DNA from: Eggerthella sp. CAG:368
GTDB lineage: Bacteria > Actinomycetota > Coriobacteriia > Coriobacteriales > Eggerthellaceae
Length of the DNA stretch: 13,313 nt
NCBI GenBank assembly: GCA_000434775.1
Contig: FR895462.1
Coordinates: 16,087 to 29,399, forward strand
Direction of reading: 5' to 3'
The notes beneath the pieces are model-generated. The model did not search any database. It was not told where the DNA came from and saw nothing but the letters and a program-made list of their open reading frames with translations. Shown here one piece after another: positions 1-8,344 of this stretch. Positions within the stretch are counted from its first letter, which is position 1; every line of letters starts with the position of its first letter. A program made the position numbers and the translations under genes.

Positions 1-116
1 GCTGCGTCAGCTACAGCAGCCACTGACGCCTCAACAACGCTCTCAACAGGCAAAGGCGCGGTATTTTCTTCCGCGCCTTGATGACCTTTTTCTGTTGCTG
101 CAGATTCTTTTTCCAC
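1..116 (-). CDS. Partial unknown protein, N-terminus only, coupled to dnaE
   Basis: An open frame begins with GTG whose first G is the last base of the dnaE TAG stop, so the two genes overlap by one base. GGAAGG sits 7 bases upstream of the GTG, inside the last dnaE codons, which is a good ribosome binding site. The frame stays open for 38 codons to the window edge. The visible residues are rich in Glu, Ala and Val (it starts MEKESAATEKG and runs on to an Ala/Val-rich stretch) with no recognisable domain. It may be the acidic, disordered N-terminus of a longer protein. The overlap suggests translational coupling with dnaE in one leftward operon. Function is unknown; that it is a real gene is inferred from the ribosome binding site and overlap. 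Confidence 0.5.
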   Translation of the reverse strand, partial: MEKESAATEKGHQGAEENTAPLPVESVVEASVAAVADA

Positions 117-3100
117 TACGAGGCCTTCCAAACGTTGCGTCCGAACAATTCATGCAGATGCGATTTTAGAAGGGCATTTTGCGAATCGATCATCACAGGA
201 AGTTCCGCTCTCATTTTGCCACCATCAGATTGCAGAACATACAAGATAACTGAATCTCTTCCTGGATGCTTCTTTAAAATACGCAGCAACTTGTCTGAAG
301 TAAACGAATTGAGCTCATTTGATTTTACGAGCAAATCCATATGACTAGGACCAACGTTCATCTCTTTTTCAGAAAGCTCGAGACGTCCTACTTCATAGAC
401 AATAAGTTGGTTCCCGCGATCGTTGACTTCAAACTTGCCTTTCGCTTCCACAATGGCATCTTCTTGAATGCCTTCTTGATTCTTTTCGTAATCAAAACAG
501 ACGCACTCAACGTGACCAGTGGTGTCCTCAAGAATAAAGTTCGCCATGAGCGTTCCGCGCTTGGTTCTTCGTGTATTAACCTCAGAAACCATGCCAGCAA
601 CTTTCACTGATTTAAGTCCTGTATCCCTATCCCCCAGCTGAGCCAAGGAATACTTCATGGAGCGTGCCAAATAGTTTTCGTACGGACGAAGCGGATGATC
701 AGAAACATACATTTTCAAAATCTCTTTTTCGAACGCAAGCAAGGTACGCTTATCCCATTCGATACCATCTGGTTCAGGAATATCTTCCTTGAAAGAATCA
801 TCCACATCAGCAAACATGCTAAACATATCAAGCTGTCCAGCATCACGATCTTTTTGTCGCTTTGCAGCGCCTTCAAGCAAAGGTGTTTCATCAATGAAAT
901 ACATGAGTTGTTTGCGCGTGTACCCCGTAGAATCAAACGCCCCTGATTTGATGAGCGCTTCTAATGTTTTACGGTTGAAAGCCGAGGAGGGGACGCGATT
1001 TACGAAATCATGCAATGAGGTGTAAGGACCATTTGTCTCGCGCTCATCGATGATAATCTGCGCTACCTTTTCGCCAACACCTCGAACGCCCGCCAAGCCA
1101 AAACGAACCCCATCTTCGAGCGGCGTAAATTCGAGATCAGATGAATTGACGTCGGGAGGCAAAACGGGAATACCCGAATGGTTACAGCTCGCAATGTACT
1201 TAATAAGACGATCGCTGTTACCCATATAAGAGGACAAAACCGCCGCCATATAGTCGTGCGGATAGTGCGCTTTCAAATAGGCAGTTCGCATAACAAGAAT
1301 GGCATATGCCGCCGAGTGCGATTTATTGAACGCATACTTAGCGAACTTTTCAGCATCTTCCCAAATCTTTTTTGCAATTTCTAAGCTGAAGCCATTTTCA
1401 ACAGCACCCGTATTCCAGTCTTCTTGGAGCTGGCGCATAACATCAAGCTTTTTCTTGCCCATTGCCTTACGTAACTTGTCCGCCTTGCCAGCAGAAAAGC
1501 CGCTCATGACCATGGAAATCTGCATGATCTGCTCTTGGTAGACCATGGTTCCATACGTTTCTTCAAGCAAAGGACGAAGCCTATCATCATAGTAATGAAC
1601 AGGTGTTTTACCACTTGCAACCTTTACATAGTCGTCAACCATGCCAGACTCAAGAGGGCCCGGACGGTTAAGCGCGATGGAAGCAACAACATCAGAAAAA
1701 CGCTTAGGTGGAAGGCGACTAAACAAGCTTACGTACAGGGCACTTTCAACCTGGAATAAGCCATCCATGTTGCCACCTTGCATAAGCTCAAATGCTTTTT
1801 CATCATCGGTTGGTATTTCTTCAGGTACGATTTCAATGCCAAAGCGTTTTTTAATGTTGCGACAAGCACGAGAAAGAACGCCTAACGTACGCAGGCCTAA
1901 AAAGTCCATCTTTAACAAGCCAAGATCTGGCGTGTAGTGACCGTCGTACTGCGTAATAATACCGCCGCCCTTGGTGTCTCGTTTCATAGGGACGTGATCA
2001 GCCATAGGGTCACGGCAAATAATTGTTGCACACGCATGAACACCTTCGCCGCGAACATGCCCTTCAATAGAAAGTGCCGCATCGATTACCCGCTTTACAT
2101 CTTCTTCGGTTTCATACGCCGAACGAAGATCGGGGTTAGTCTCAAGAGCCTGGTTGATGGTGATACCAAGCTCATTTCCAATAAGTTTGGCTACTTTATC
2201 ACCCACCGCATACGGATAATCTAAAACGCGAGCCGCATCACGCACAGCGTTTTTAGCCTGCAGCTTGCCGAACGTAATTACGCCCGCAACGTGATCTTCT
2301 CCATACACTTCTTTAATATGTTCAATAACTTCACCGCGACGCTCATCTTCGAAGTCGACGTCGATATCAGGCATCTCCACGCGCTCTGGGGACAAGAAGC
2401 GTTCGAAAAGCAAACCATTAGTGAGCGGATCGAGGTCGGTAATACCCATAGCATAGGCAACAATTGCACCTGCAGCAGAACCACGACCAGGTCCTACACC
2501 AATACCTTGGCTACGTGCCCACTCAATATATTCTTGAACAATGAGGAAGTAGGCGGGAAAGCCCTGCTGAACGATAACGCTCATTTCGTAATCGGCGCGC
2601 TCCTGCGCATCTTGAGGAACGGGGTTACCGTAGCGCCTAACTAAGCCCTCTTGGACGCGCTTGCGAAAATAACTTTCCTCCGTTTCGCCCTCAGGCAAGG
2701 GGAAACGCGGCAAAATACTGTCACGCTCAAGCTCAACGTTACATTTTTCCGCAAGCAAAACCGTGTTGTCGCAAGCCTCGGGAAACTCTTTAAGAGCCTT
2801 GCGCATTTCTTCTTCGGTTTTCATATAGAACTGATCATTTGGGAACTTGAAACGCTTTTCTTGCGTAATGACCGAGTTCGTGCCAATACATAACATGATA
2901 TCCTGCGCACGCGCGTCTTCCTGCGTGAGATAGTGGAAATCGTTTGTAGCAATGGTTTTTAAACCAAGTTGATTTGCAATTTCGGTAAGCTTTCGGTTCA
3001 TTTCTAGCTGCGACATACCGCCATTAGTGGTAATGCCTTGGTCTTGCAGCTCAATATAAAAATCGCCTGGTTCGTACAAAGATGAGAGTTTTTTTGCCCA

Positions 3101-3580
3101 GTCGTAGGCTGCGTCCATATCGCCCGCATCAATGCAGCGAGGAATGATGCCTGCGATACAAGCGCTTGTCGCAATAACTCCCTCGGAATATTGTTCGAGC
3201 ATTTCGAAGGTAGTACGCGGACGATAATAGAAGTTTTCAACATGTGACTGACTTACCAGCTTAACGATGTTGTGATAACCCGTGTTATTCTTTGCAAGCA
3301 AAATCATATGATGAAGACGCTGCTTACCTTCTCGCTTCAATGAGCTATCGGTTGTGAAGTATATTTCGCACCCAAAAATAGGTTTAACCCAGATACCGGT
3401 TTCGCTTTTCACTTTATCGCACGCGTCGGCCAATTCTGGTACGCCACTCATTACTCCGTGGTCCGTAATAGCAACGGCAGGCATACCTAAATCTGCCGCG
3501 CGTTTAACCATGTCATAAATATGGGTAGCGCCATCAAGCAAAGAATATTCGGTGTGATTGTGCAAGTGGACAAATGCCAT
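116..3580 (-). CDS. dnaE: DNA polymerase III subunit alpha (DnaE, actinobacterial DnaE1 type)
   Basis: Replicative DNA polymerase catalytic subunit, 1154 residues, close to E. coli DnaE (1160). The N-terminal PHP domain (about 1-280) keeps what look like all metal ligands: HLHNHT at 5-10, D16, H41 in TDHG, E72, H90/H91, C141, and D214/H216 in NDFHY. The polymerase core has GPGRGS at 363-368, catalytic aspartates in PDIDVDF (D405, D407) and the third in KMDF (D559). Helix-hairpin-helix GVRGVGEK is at 831-838, the beta-clamp motif QLDMF at 916-920, and the OB fold at about 992-1030. ATG is preceded by AAGGAG with a 6-base gap. An intact PHP site is the state in which mycobacterial DnaE1 carries its own 3'-5' proofreading exonuclease, so the same is inferred here. 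It is followed with a one-base overlap by an unknown gene. Confidence 0.98.
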   Translation of the reverse strand: MAFVHLHNHTEYSLLDGATHIYDMVKRAADLGMPAVAITDHGVMSGVPELADACDKVKSETGIWVKPIFGCEIYFTTDSSLKREGKQRLHHMILLAKNNTGYHNIVKLVSQSHVENFYYRPRTTFEMLEQYSEGVIATSACIAGIIPRCIDAGDMDAAYDWAKKLSSLYEPGDFYIELQDQGITTNGGMSQLEMNRKLTEIANQLGLKTIATNDFHYLTQEDARAQDIMLCIGTNSVITQEKRFKFPNDQFYMKTEEEMRKALKEFPEACDNTVLLAEKCNVELERDSILPRFPLPEGETEESYFRKRVQEGLVRRYGNPVPQDAQERADYEMSVIVQQGFPAYFLIVQEYIEWARSQGIGVGPGRGSAAGAIVAYAMGITDLDPLTNGLLFERFLSPERVEMPDIDVDFEDERRGEVIEHIKEVYGEDHVAGVITFGKLQAKNAVRDAARVLDYPYAVGDKVAKLIGNELGITINQALETNPDLRSAYETEEDVKRVIDAALSIEGHVRGEGVHACATIICRDPMADHVPMKRDTKGGGIITQYDGHYTPDLGLLKMDFLGLRTLGVLSRACRNIKKRFGIEIVPEEIPTDDEKAFELMQGGNMDGLFQVESALYVSLFSRLPPKRFSDVVASIALNRPGPLESGMVDDYVKVASGKTPVHYYDDRLRPLLEETYGTMVYQEQIMQISMVMSGFSAGKADKLRKAMGKKKLDVMRQLQEDWNTGAVENGFSLEIAKKIWEDAEKFAKYAFNKSHSAAYAILVMRTAYLKAHYPHDYMAAVLSSYMGNSDRLIKYIASCNHSGIPVLPPDVNSSDLEFTPLEDGVRFGLAGVRGVGEKVAQIIIDERETNGPYTSLHDFVNRVPSSAFNRKTLEALIKSGAFDSTGYTRKQLMYFIDETPLLEGAAKRQKDRDAGQLDMFSMFADVDDSFKEDIPEPDGIEWDKRTLLAFEKEILKMYVSDHPLRPYENYLARSMKYSLAQLGDRDTGLKSVKVAGMVSEVNTRRTKRGTLMANFILEDTTGHVECVCFDYEKNQEGIQEDAIVEAKGKFEVNDRGNQLIVYEVGRLELSEKEMNVGPSHMDLLVKSNELNSFTSDKLLRILKKHPGRDSVILYVLQSDGGKMRAELPVMIDSQNALLKSHLHELFGRNVWKAS

Positions 3581-3680
3581 GTGCTTCTCCTTGCGCTTAT
3601 GCAGTCTTTTTCAATGCTTTATTTTGCCACCATTGACAAAAAAACGATAGCCTTCAATTTAAATTCCTTTAATCATTCTT

Positions 3681-3738
3681 GTACTATATATTGTGTGTTA
3701 TACGCTGTTTTCTTGTTTTTATACACAAAATGTGGCTT
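3681..3738. promoter_or_regulatory. Two NrdR-box-like sites, 42 bp apart
   Basis: Compared with the NrdR box as I recall it (acaCwAtATaTwGtgt), 3681-3696 (GTACTATATATTGTGT) matches 14 of 16 positions. The site at 3723-3738 (ACACAAAATGTGGCTT) matches 11 of 16, including all the strongly conserved positions C4, A6, A8, T9, T11 and G13. The starts are exactly 42 bp apart, four helical turns, as expected for cooperative NrdR binding on one face of the DNA. They lie between divergent dnaE and the NrdD-like small gene. The target is inferred to be the latter, since NrdR represses ribonucleotide reductase genes. The sites are about 120-180 bases from its start codon, farther than usual, so a second promoter may exist near 3700-3745. 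Confidence 0.5.
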
Positions 3739-3793
3739 TACAGAAACACAGCCGAAGAGTAACATTCTTGTGACAGAGAAATTGTTATTGTTT

Positions 3794-3823
3794 TTGTATC
3801 ATTTATGGAACTCTCTCAATAAT
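3794..3823 (+). promoter_or_regulatory. Candidate promoter of the NrdD-like small gene
   Basis: TTGTAT at 3794-3799 and AATAAT at 3818-3823 are separated by 18 bases, giving a predicted start near 3830 and a leader of about 29 bases with the ribosome binding site. The region is A+T-rich, so chance matches are likely. The choice rests on the position just upstream of the gene. Confidence 0.35.
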
Positions 3824-3858
3824 TAAACCAAAACGTATCACCTTATAAAGGAGCAGCA

Positions 3859-4266
3859 ATGGAACATACCGCAGTACTAAATCCAACGCAAATAAACAAA
3901 CCAACAACCGAAACATTCAAGAAAAGCGACACACAAGGTTCTTTATCTGAAACAAAAATGCTTTCTGGCATTCATTTCATCATCAACTACGCAAGCACAA
4001 ATGACATGAAAGTTAGCGACGAAGAACTCCTTGCTTATGTTAAACGCGACAAAAAACTCAACCCTGGGAAATCACTTAAATGGATGGAACTTGATGTTGA
4101 TGGAGAAGAAGTAGGCATTCACTACGGATATAAGGCTGTCCCCTTTGATCGCATTCGCCGCATCACGGGTTATCTTGTCGGGACGCTTGACCGTTTCAAC
4201 GATGCGAAACGCTCTGAAGAGCATGACCGCGTAAAGCACGGAGTTTCCTGCTCCTGCGGCCATTAG
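3859..4266 (+). CDS. Small protein with an NrdD-like glycyl-radical C-terminal segment
   Basis: A 135-residue protein. AAGGAG lies 5 bases before the ATG. Residues 98-127 (from DRIRRITGYLV to DRVKH) resemble the C-terminal loop of anaerobic ribonucleotide reductase NrdD. In E. coli NrdD that loop reads RVCGYLG, then FNAGK, then RRVKH, and its Gly carries the radical. Here the parallel elements are RITGYLV (candidate radical Gly104), FNDAK (113-117) and DRVKH (123-127). The catalytic barrel, the ATP cone and the CxxC zinc pairs before the loop are absent. A Cys-Ser-Cys-Gly-His tail (131-135) may be a separate thiol or metal site. Residues 1-50 look disordered; 51-97 are acidic and predicted folded. 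NrdR-like boxes upstream support a link to deoxynucleotide synthesis. A spare glycyl-radical domain, by analogy with GrcA, is inference; a regulatory or structural relic is possible. Confidence 0.75.
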   Translation: MEHTAVLNPTQINKPTTETFKKSDTQGSLSETKMLSGIHFIINYASTNDMKVSDEELLAYVKRDKKLNPGKSLKWMELDVDGEEVGIHYGYKAVPFDRIRRITGYLVGTLDRFNDAKRSEEHDRVKHGVSCSCGH

Positions 4267-4294
4267 TTTGTCTTCATTTTTGTACTAATTTTGG

Positions 4295-4380
4295 CTACCC
4301 CTTTGGATAGGCAGAGGCTATTAGGCGATACACAACTTGCGTCCAATAACCCCTTTTGAACCATATATCCTAAGGGGTAG
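4295..4380. terminator. Possible bidirectional termination region between convergent genes
   Basis: ACCCCTT occurs at 4297-4303 and 4349-4355. Its complement AAGGGGT is at 4372-4378 and overlaps the stop codon of the leftward RND gene. The nearer pair makes a 7-bp stem with a 16-base loop followed by AGTTTTG. The outer pair, CTACCCCTT (4295-4303) with AAGGGGTAG (4372-4380), is a perfect 9-bp stem enclosing a smaller imperfect hairpin (4316-4351). The T-tract is poor, so termination is only suggested by position. Confidence 0.3.
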
Positions 4381-7300
4381 TTTTGTGATTGCATGAGTTC
4401 GAAGCTGCGCTTGCCGTAGCTAACACATTCGCTGTAGCTGGTGCCGCATGAGCTCCCCGCAACGCTTCAAGATACGCTTGTGCATCTCCTGGGTCATCGT
4501 CGATATTCTCATCACCAAGATCAACCTCGTAGGGCACACGACGATACAGTAAGTCATACATTACGGGTACAACATAAAGCGTCATGAAGGTGGCATAGAG
4601 CAAACCGCCCACAACAACCAGCGCCATACCACGCTGCATGGAAGCACCCACCGCATCACTCAGAATCATAGGAACCATTGCAAGAATGGTGGTGAGAGCC
4701 GTCATAATAATAGGACGCATACGCGTTTTGCCACTCGCAATAAGAGCACCCCGTTTTCCAAGACCACCGCGACGTAGCTGATTGACGTAATCAACAAAAA
4801 CAATGCCGTTATTAACAACCGTGCCCATAAGTACCGCAAAGCCCATAAGGGAAAGCATTGAAAGCTGTTCTCCTGCAAACAGTAATCCAAGTAATCCGCC
4901 CGTGAATGCAAGCGGAACGGTAAGAATGATGATGAACGGCGAAAGCAGGCTTTGGAACTGAGCAACCATCACCAAATAGATCAGGATAAAGCCCAGAATC
5001 AAAAGTAAAATCATCTGTTCGAGCATGGTATTTACGTTACTAATTTCTCCCCCGAAGGAAACCGTGTAGCCTTCAGGCAAATCAAGCTGATCAATCTTTT
5101 GGGTCAGGTCGCGCGAAAGCAACGCATTGTTGTAGCCATCTTCAATTTCTGCTGTAACCGTCATGGCAGGCTCAGAGTCAACATGGTTGATAGTAGTTGA
5201 AGCGAGCCCTTCTTCAACCGTTGCGAAATCCCCTAAGCGAATAGTTTTAGTGTCACCTGAAGTAGTTTTGATATCTAAGGAGGTGTCAAGCAGATTGTCT
5301 TTAGTAATAGGATTCGTCTCATCAACCACATTCACCACCATGTTCGAACCATTAACTTCCATGCTGGTTGATTTGGTTTTTGTCGAAAGCTTAGAGGCTA
5401 AATCTGAATAAAGCTGAGCTACGGTATAACCCTCTTTTGTAAGTTTGTCGCGATCAATTACCAGATGCATTTCTTTGTCGGCATCTTCCATGCCGTTTTC
5501 AATTTCGGTATAACCTTCAACATCATCAACGGCCTTCATGACCATTTCGCTTACATCGATAAGCTTGTCCTTATCAGGTCCTTTAACGGTAATTGAAAGC
5601 CCACTTCCCATCATGGAGCTCATAGCTTCGGAAGAAGAGGCATCCGTTATAACTTCGCAATCGAAGTCTTTTGTTTTCTCGTCCAATTCGTCCAAAATGG
5701 CATAAATCTGAGACTCCGTTGTTACCGAATTGCTTGTTTGCAAGTAGAAACTGAACATGCGATAAGCGTTGTCTTCTCTCGCAGAAGAAAGATCACTCGA
5801 CATCAGTGAAAGCGTTGAGGTGCCGTCCATTGCGCCAACGGTCTCAACACCATCGATGCTCATAGCAACATCCATTATTTCATCTGCCGTTTTATAGGCA
5901 GTGTCCTTATCTATGTCGTCTGGCATGGTTACGCTCACGTTAATCGATTTGCTTGTCATGCTCGGGATAAGCGTGATGCCCATATTCACTACACCAATAA
6001 CGGCAACGAAAAACAAAACCGTTGCAACGCCAAGGGGAATTACTTTGTGATTAAGAAAAAACGTAATGGAGCGTGCGTAACCGTTCTGAATTTTATCGAG
6101 CCAAGCATTGTTGCGTGGTTTGTAGTTTTTGAAAACGAGCGAGGAAATACTGGGTACCAGCGTAAGAGCAACCACCAGTGAAGCTGTTAGAACATAGGCT
6201 ATCGTGAGCGCAAAAGGAAGCATAAGCTGGTTCACGATGCCCGTTGTAAATACAATAGGTAAGAATACACAAATAGTGGTGAGCGTTGATGCAATGACAG
6301 CACCCGTAATTTGTTTTGCGCCTTGAACAGCTGCACGAGCCGCAGGAATTCCCCTACCGCGCAAACGATAGATGTTCTCGAGAACAATAATGGAATTGTC
6401 GACCAGCATACCAATCGCAAGTGACAAACCACCAAGCGACATAATATTAAGCTGAATGCCCGAGAAATACATAAGAAGCAGCGCACATAACACCGAAAAC
6501 GGAATCGAAAAGGCAACAATGAGCGTTGGTTTCCAATCACGCAAGAAAATAGCAAGAACAACAATGGCCAACAGCGCACCGAGCAGCAGCGACTGCAAAA
6601 TAGTCTCAATGTAGATAGAAATATATGAGCCTTGGTCACTCACCACATCAAGATGAAGCCCTGGATTATCATCAACCAAGGCGGAAATTGCTTCATTCGT
6701 TGCCTTTGAAACATCACTAGTACTTGCGGTGGAGTTTTTAAATACAGAGAGCAGCACGCCCTCTTCGCCGTTGAGCTTCATATAGGCGCTGCCTGCGTTG
6801 TCTACGACCGTAACGTCTGCAACATCTTGCAAACGAACGTCTCCTACGCCATCAAGATTTACCAAAAGCAACGATTTGAGCTCATCAACCGAAGCAATAT
6901 CGTCACCCACGCGCAAAAGCCACTGATCGTCAGAGTCGCTCTTCAAGTATCCCGCTGGCATAGAGAAGTTTTGAGCTTGAATAAGTTGAGCAAGAGTTGT
7001 TTTGTCTACGAGGGCATTGACATTTGCCTGCTTCAACGCCGCTTCACGAGATTCCTCATATTGAGAACGAGCACTCGCGAGTTCAGATTTGCTCGAATCA
7101 AGACTTGACTGAGCTGCCGCCAATTGAGCAGAGCCACTTCCAAACTGAGAAGCGGCAGTGACACTACCAGCTTCCGCCTGCGACAACTGCTGTTGATACT
7201 CAGAAAGCTCTTTTTGTGCCGTTTGCATTGAGTCCTGAGTTTGAGTTAGTTGCGCTTCCAACGCCGCTTTTTGCTGCTCGTAGCCAGGTTCTGCAGGATT

Positions 7301-8143
7301 CAACCGTGCGAGCTGAGTCTGGAGAGCCTGCACCGCTGCGGCATACGAAGTAACCTCCGCCGTTTTTGCACTCACTCCAACGGTAAGACCCGAAATTGCC
7401 TGACCAAGCTGATCAGATGTTTCTTTTTCTTTGTTTTGCAATGCTGCTTGCTGGTCTTTTATGGCTTGCTCGGCCTGAGAAAGTTGAGCCTCGCCCTCAT
7501 CAATAGACTTCTTTGCATCGTAGAGCTGACTATTTACGCTCGAAAGCAGGCGATTGTTGATGTCTTCAATTTTGCTATCACTTAAACGGACTTCAACTGA
7601 CTGATCAACAGCACCTGTTGTAGAAACGTCAGCAACACCGTTGACGCGCTCAAGTTCTGGAACAACTTTTTCCTGCGTGTAATCTGAAAGCTCATAGATA
7701 TCTTTACCATCATATTGAACCGCAACGTATAGAGTCGCCATCATGTCGGCACTGATCTCCATATAGTTAGGATCACCCACGGTATCAGGCAGCTGAGACG
7801 ATACTTCGTTGACCGAGGATGAAACTTTTACCAGCGCAGAATCAATATCGGTACCATCTTCAAATTCTAAGAAGATCATCGAATAGTTGTTCGCGCTTTG
7901 CGACTTAACCGACTTAACGCCACTTACCGTCGAAAGTGCACCCTCAAGAACATCAGTAACTTCCGATTCAACCTTTTCCGCACTAGAACCAGGATCAGTC
8001 GTGATTACCGCAACGTAAGGCAAATCCATTTCAGGAAGAAGGTCGGTTTTCATTTTTGTAAGGGAAACGCCGCCTAAAATAAGGGCAATGATTACGGCGA
8101 CAATAACAATATAGGGCCGCTTAACGCTGAATCGGCTGAGCAT
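4370..8143 (-). CDS. RND-family efflux permease (AcrB/SwrC-like) with coiled-coil insertion
   Basis: Proton-driven exporter of the HAE1/AcrB superfamily in the cytoplasmic membrane, 1257 residues against about 1050 usual. AAAGGA lies 9 bases before ATG. TM1 is at 11-29, TM2-6 at about 511-672, TM7 at 702-721, TM8-12 at about 1042-1200, with the duplicated extracytoplasmic porter domains between. The relay carries D582 in VDNS (AcrB D407 position) while the D408 position is Asn583. The TM10 Lys of AcrB is replaced in VVNNG (N1111, N1112), a pattern I associate with Gram-positive members. Residues about 195-375 are a Gln/Ala/Ser-rich predicted coiled coil with a central turn at LNPAEPGYE, placed inside the first porter subdomain. 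The tail (1203-1257) is acidic, then Ala-rich. No adaptor or outer-membrane gene is adjacent. The substrate is unknown; drugs, lipids or peptides are all possible. Confidence 0.93.
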   Translation of the reverse strand: MLSRFSVKRPYIVIVAVIIALILGGVSLTKMKTDLLPEMDLPYVAVITTDPGSSAEKVESEVTDVLEGALSTVSGVKSVKSQSANNYSMIFLEFEDGTDIDSALVKVSSSVNEVSSQLPDTVGDPNYMEISADMMATLYVAVQYDGKDIYELSDYTQEKVVPELERVNGVADVSTTGAVDQSVEVRLSDSKIEDINNRLLSSVNSQLYDAKKSIDEGEAQLSQAEQAIKDQQAALQNKEKETSDQLGQAISGLTVGVSAKTAEVTSYAAAVQALQTQLARLNPAEPGYEQQKAALEAQLTQTQDSMQTAQKELSEYQQQLSQAEAGSVTAASQFGSGSAQLAAAQSSLDSSKSELASARSQYEESREAALKQANVNALVDKTTLAQLIQAQNFSMPAGYLKSDSDDQWLLRVGDDIASVDELKSLLLVNLDGVGDVRLQDVADVTVVDNAGSAYMKLNGEEGVLLSVFKNSTASTSDVSKATNEAISALVDDNPGLHLDVVSDQGSYISIYIETILQSLLLGALLAIVVLAIFLRDWKPTLIVAFSIPFSVLCALLLMYFSGIQLNIMSLGGLSLAIGMLVDNSIIVLENIYRLRGRGIPAARAAVQGAKQITGAVIASTLTTICVFLPIVFTTGIVNQLMLPFALTIAYVLTASLVVALTLVPSISSLVFKNYKPRNNAWLDKIQNGYARSITFFLNHKVIPLGVATVLFFVAVIGVVNMGITLIPSMTSKSINVSVTMPDDIDKDTAYKTADEIMDVAMSIDGVETVGAMDGTSTLSLMSSDLSSAREDNAYRMFSFYLQTSNSVTTESQIYAILDELDEKTKDFDCEVITDASSSEAMSSMMGSGLSITVKGPDKDKLIDVSEMVMKAVDDVEGYTEIENGMEDADKEMHLVIDRDKLTKEGYTVAQLYSDLASKLSTKTKSTSMEVNGSNMVVNVVDETNPITKDNLLDTSLDIKTTSGDTKTIRLGDFATVEEGLASTTINHVDSEPAMTVTAEIEDGYNNALLSRDLTQKIDQLDLPEGYTVSFGGEISNVNTMLEQMILLLILGFILIYLVMVAQFQSLLSPFIIILTVPLAFTGGLLGLLFAGEQLSMLSLMGFAVLMGTVVNNGIVFVDYVNQLRRGGLGKRGALIASGKTRMRPIIMTALTTILAMVPMILSDAVGASMQRGMALVVVGGLLYATFMTLYVVPVMYDLLYRRVPYEVDLGDENIDDDPGDAQAYLEALRGAHAAPATANVLATASAASNSCNHKTTP

Positions 8144-8243
8144 GTAGAGTGTTCCTTTGTGCTACGTTTATGGTGTATGTGTTGTTCGCATATTTTGTTT
8201 GAGTGTTATTTTGCCCTAGGATTTCATTTGTAACGCTAACTAA

Positions 8244-8280
8244 TTTGTTAACAAAAAGAAAAAGCTATAAAGTCTCTATA
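8244..8280. promoter_or_regulatory. Palindromes in the divergent RND/proC intergenic region
   Basis: TTTGTTAACAAA (8244-8255) is a perfect 12-bp palindrome. TATAAAGTCTCTATA (8266-8280) is a 15-bp imperfect palindrome with its axis 23 bases further on. On the minus strand the first overlaps TTGTTA, a possible -35 of the RND gene with TACAAA (8227-8232) 16 bases away. Such sites are usual for TetR- or MarR-type repressors of efflux genes, but no regulator gene is in view. Binding is inference. Confidence 0.3.
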
Positions 8281-8316
8281 AACAAACAAGGTCAAAGGCG
8301 TTACCTTTGCAAATAA

Positions 8317-8344
8317 TTGAACAACGCACTTTTTTGTTTATATT
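8317..8344 (+). promoter_or_regulatory. Promoter of proC
   Basis: TTGAAC (8317-8322) and TATATT (8339-8344), five of six matches each to the sigma-70-type consensus, are separated by 16 bases. The predicted start is near 8351, giving a leader of about 23 bases that holds the AGGGAGG ribosome binding site. This also shows that the in-frame TTG at 8317 is part of the -35 box and not a start codon. Confidence 0.6.

Noticed and set aside
3633..3662. Perfect TTGACA (3633-3638) as a promoter of the small gene
   Set aside because: No acceptable -10 at 16-18 bases, and it would leave a leader of nearly 200 bases.
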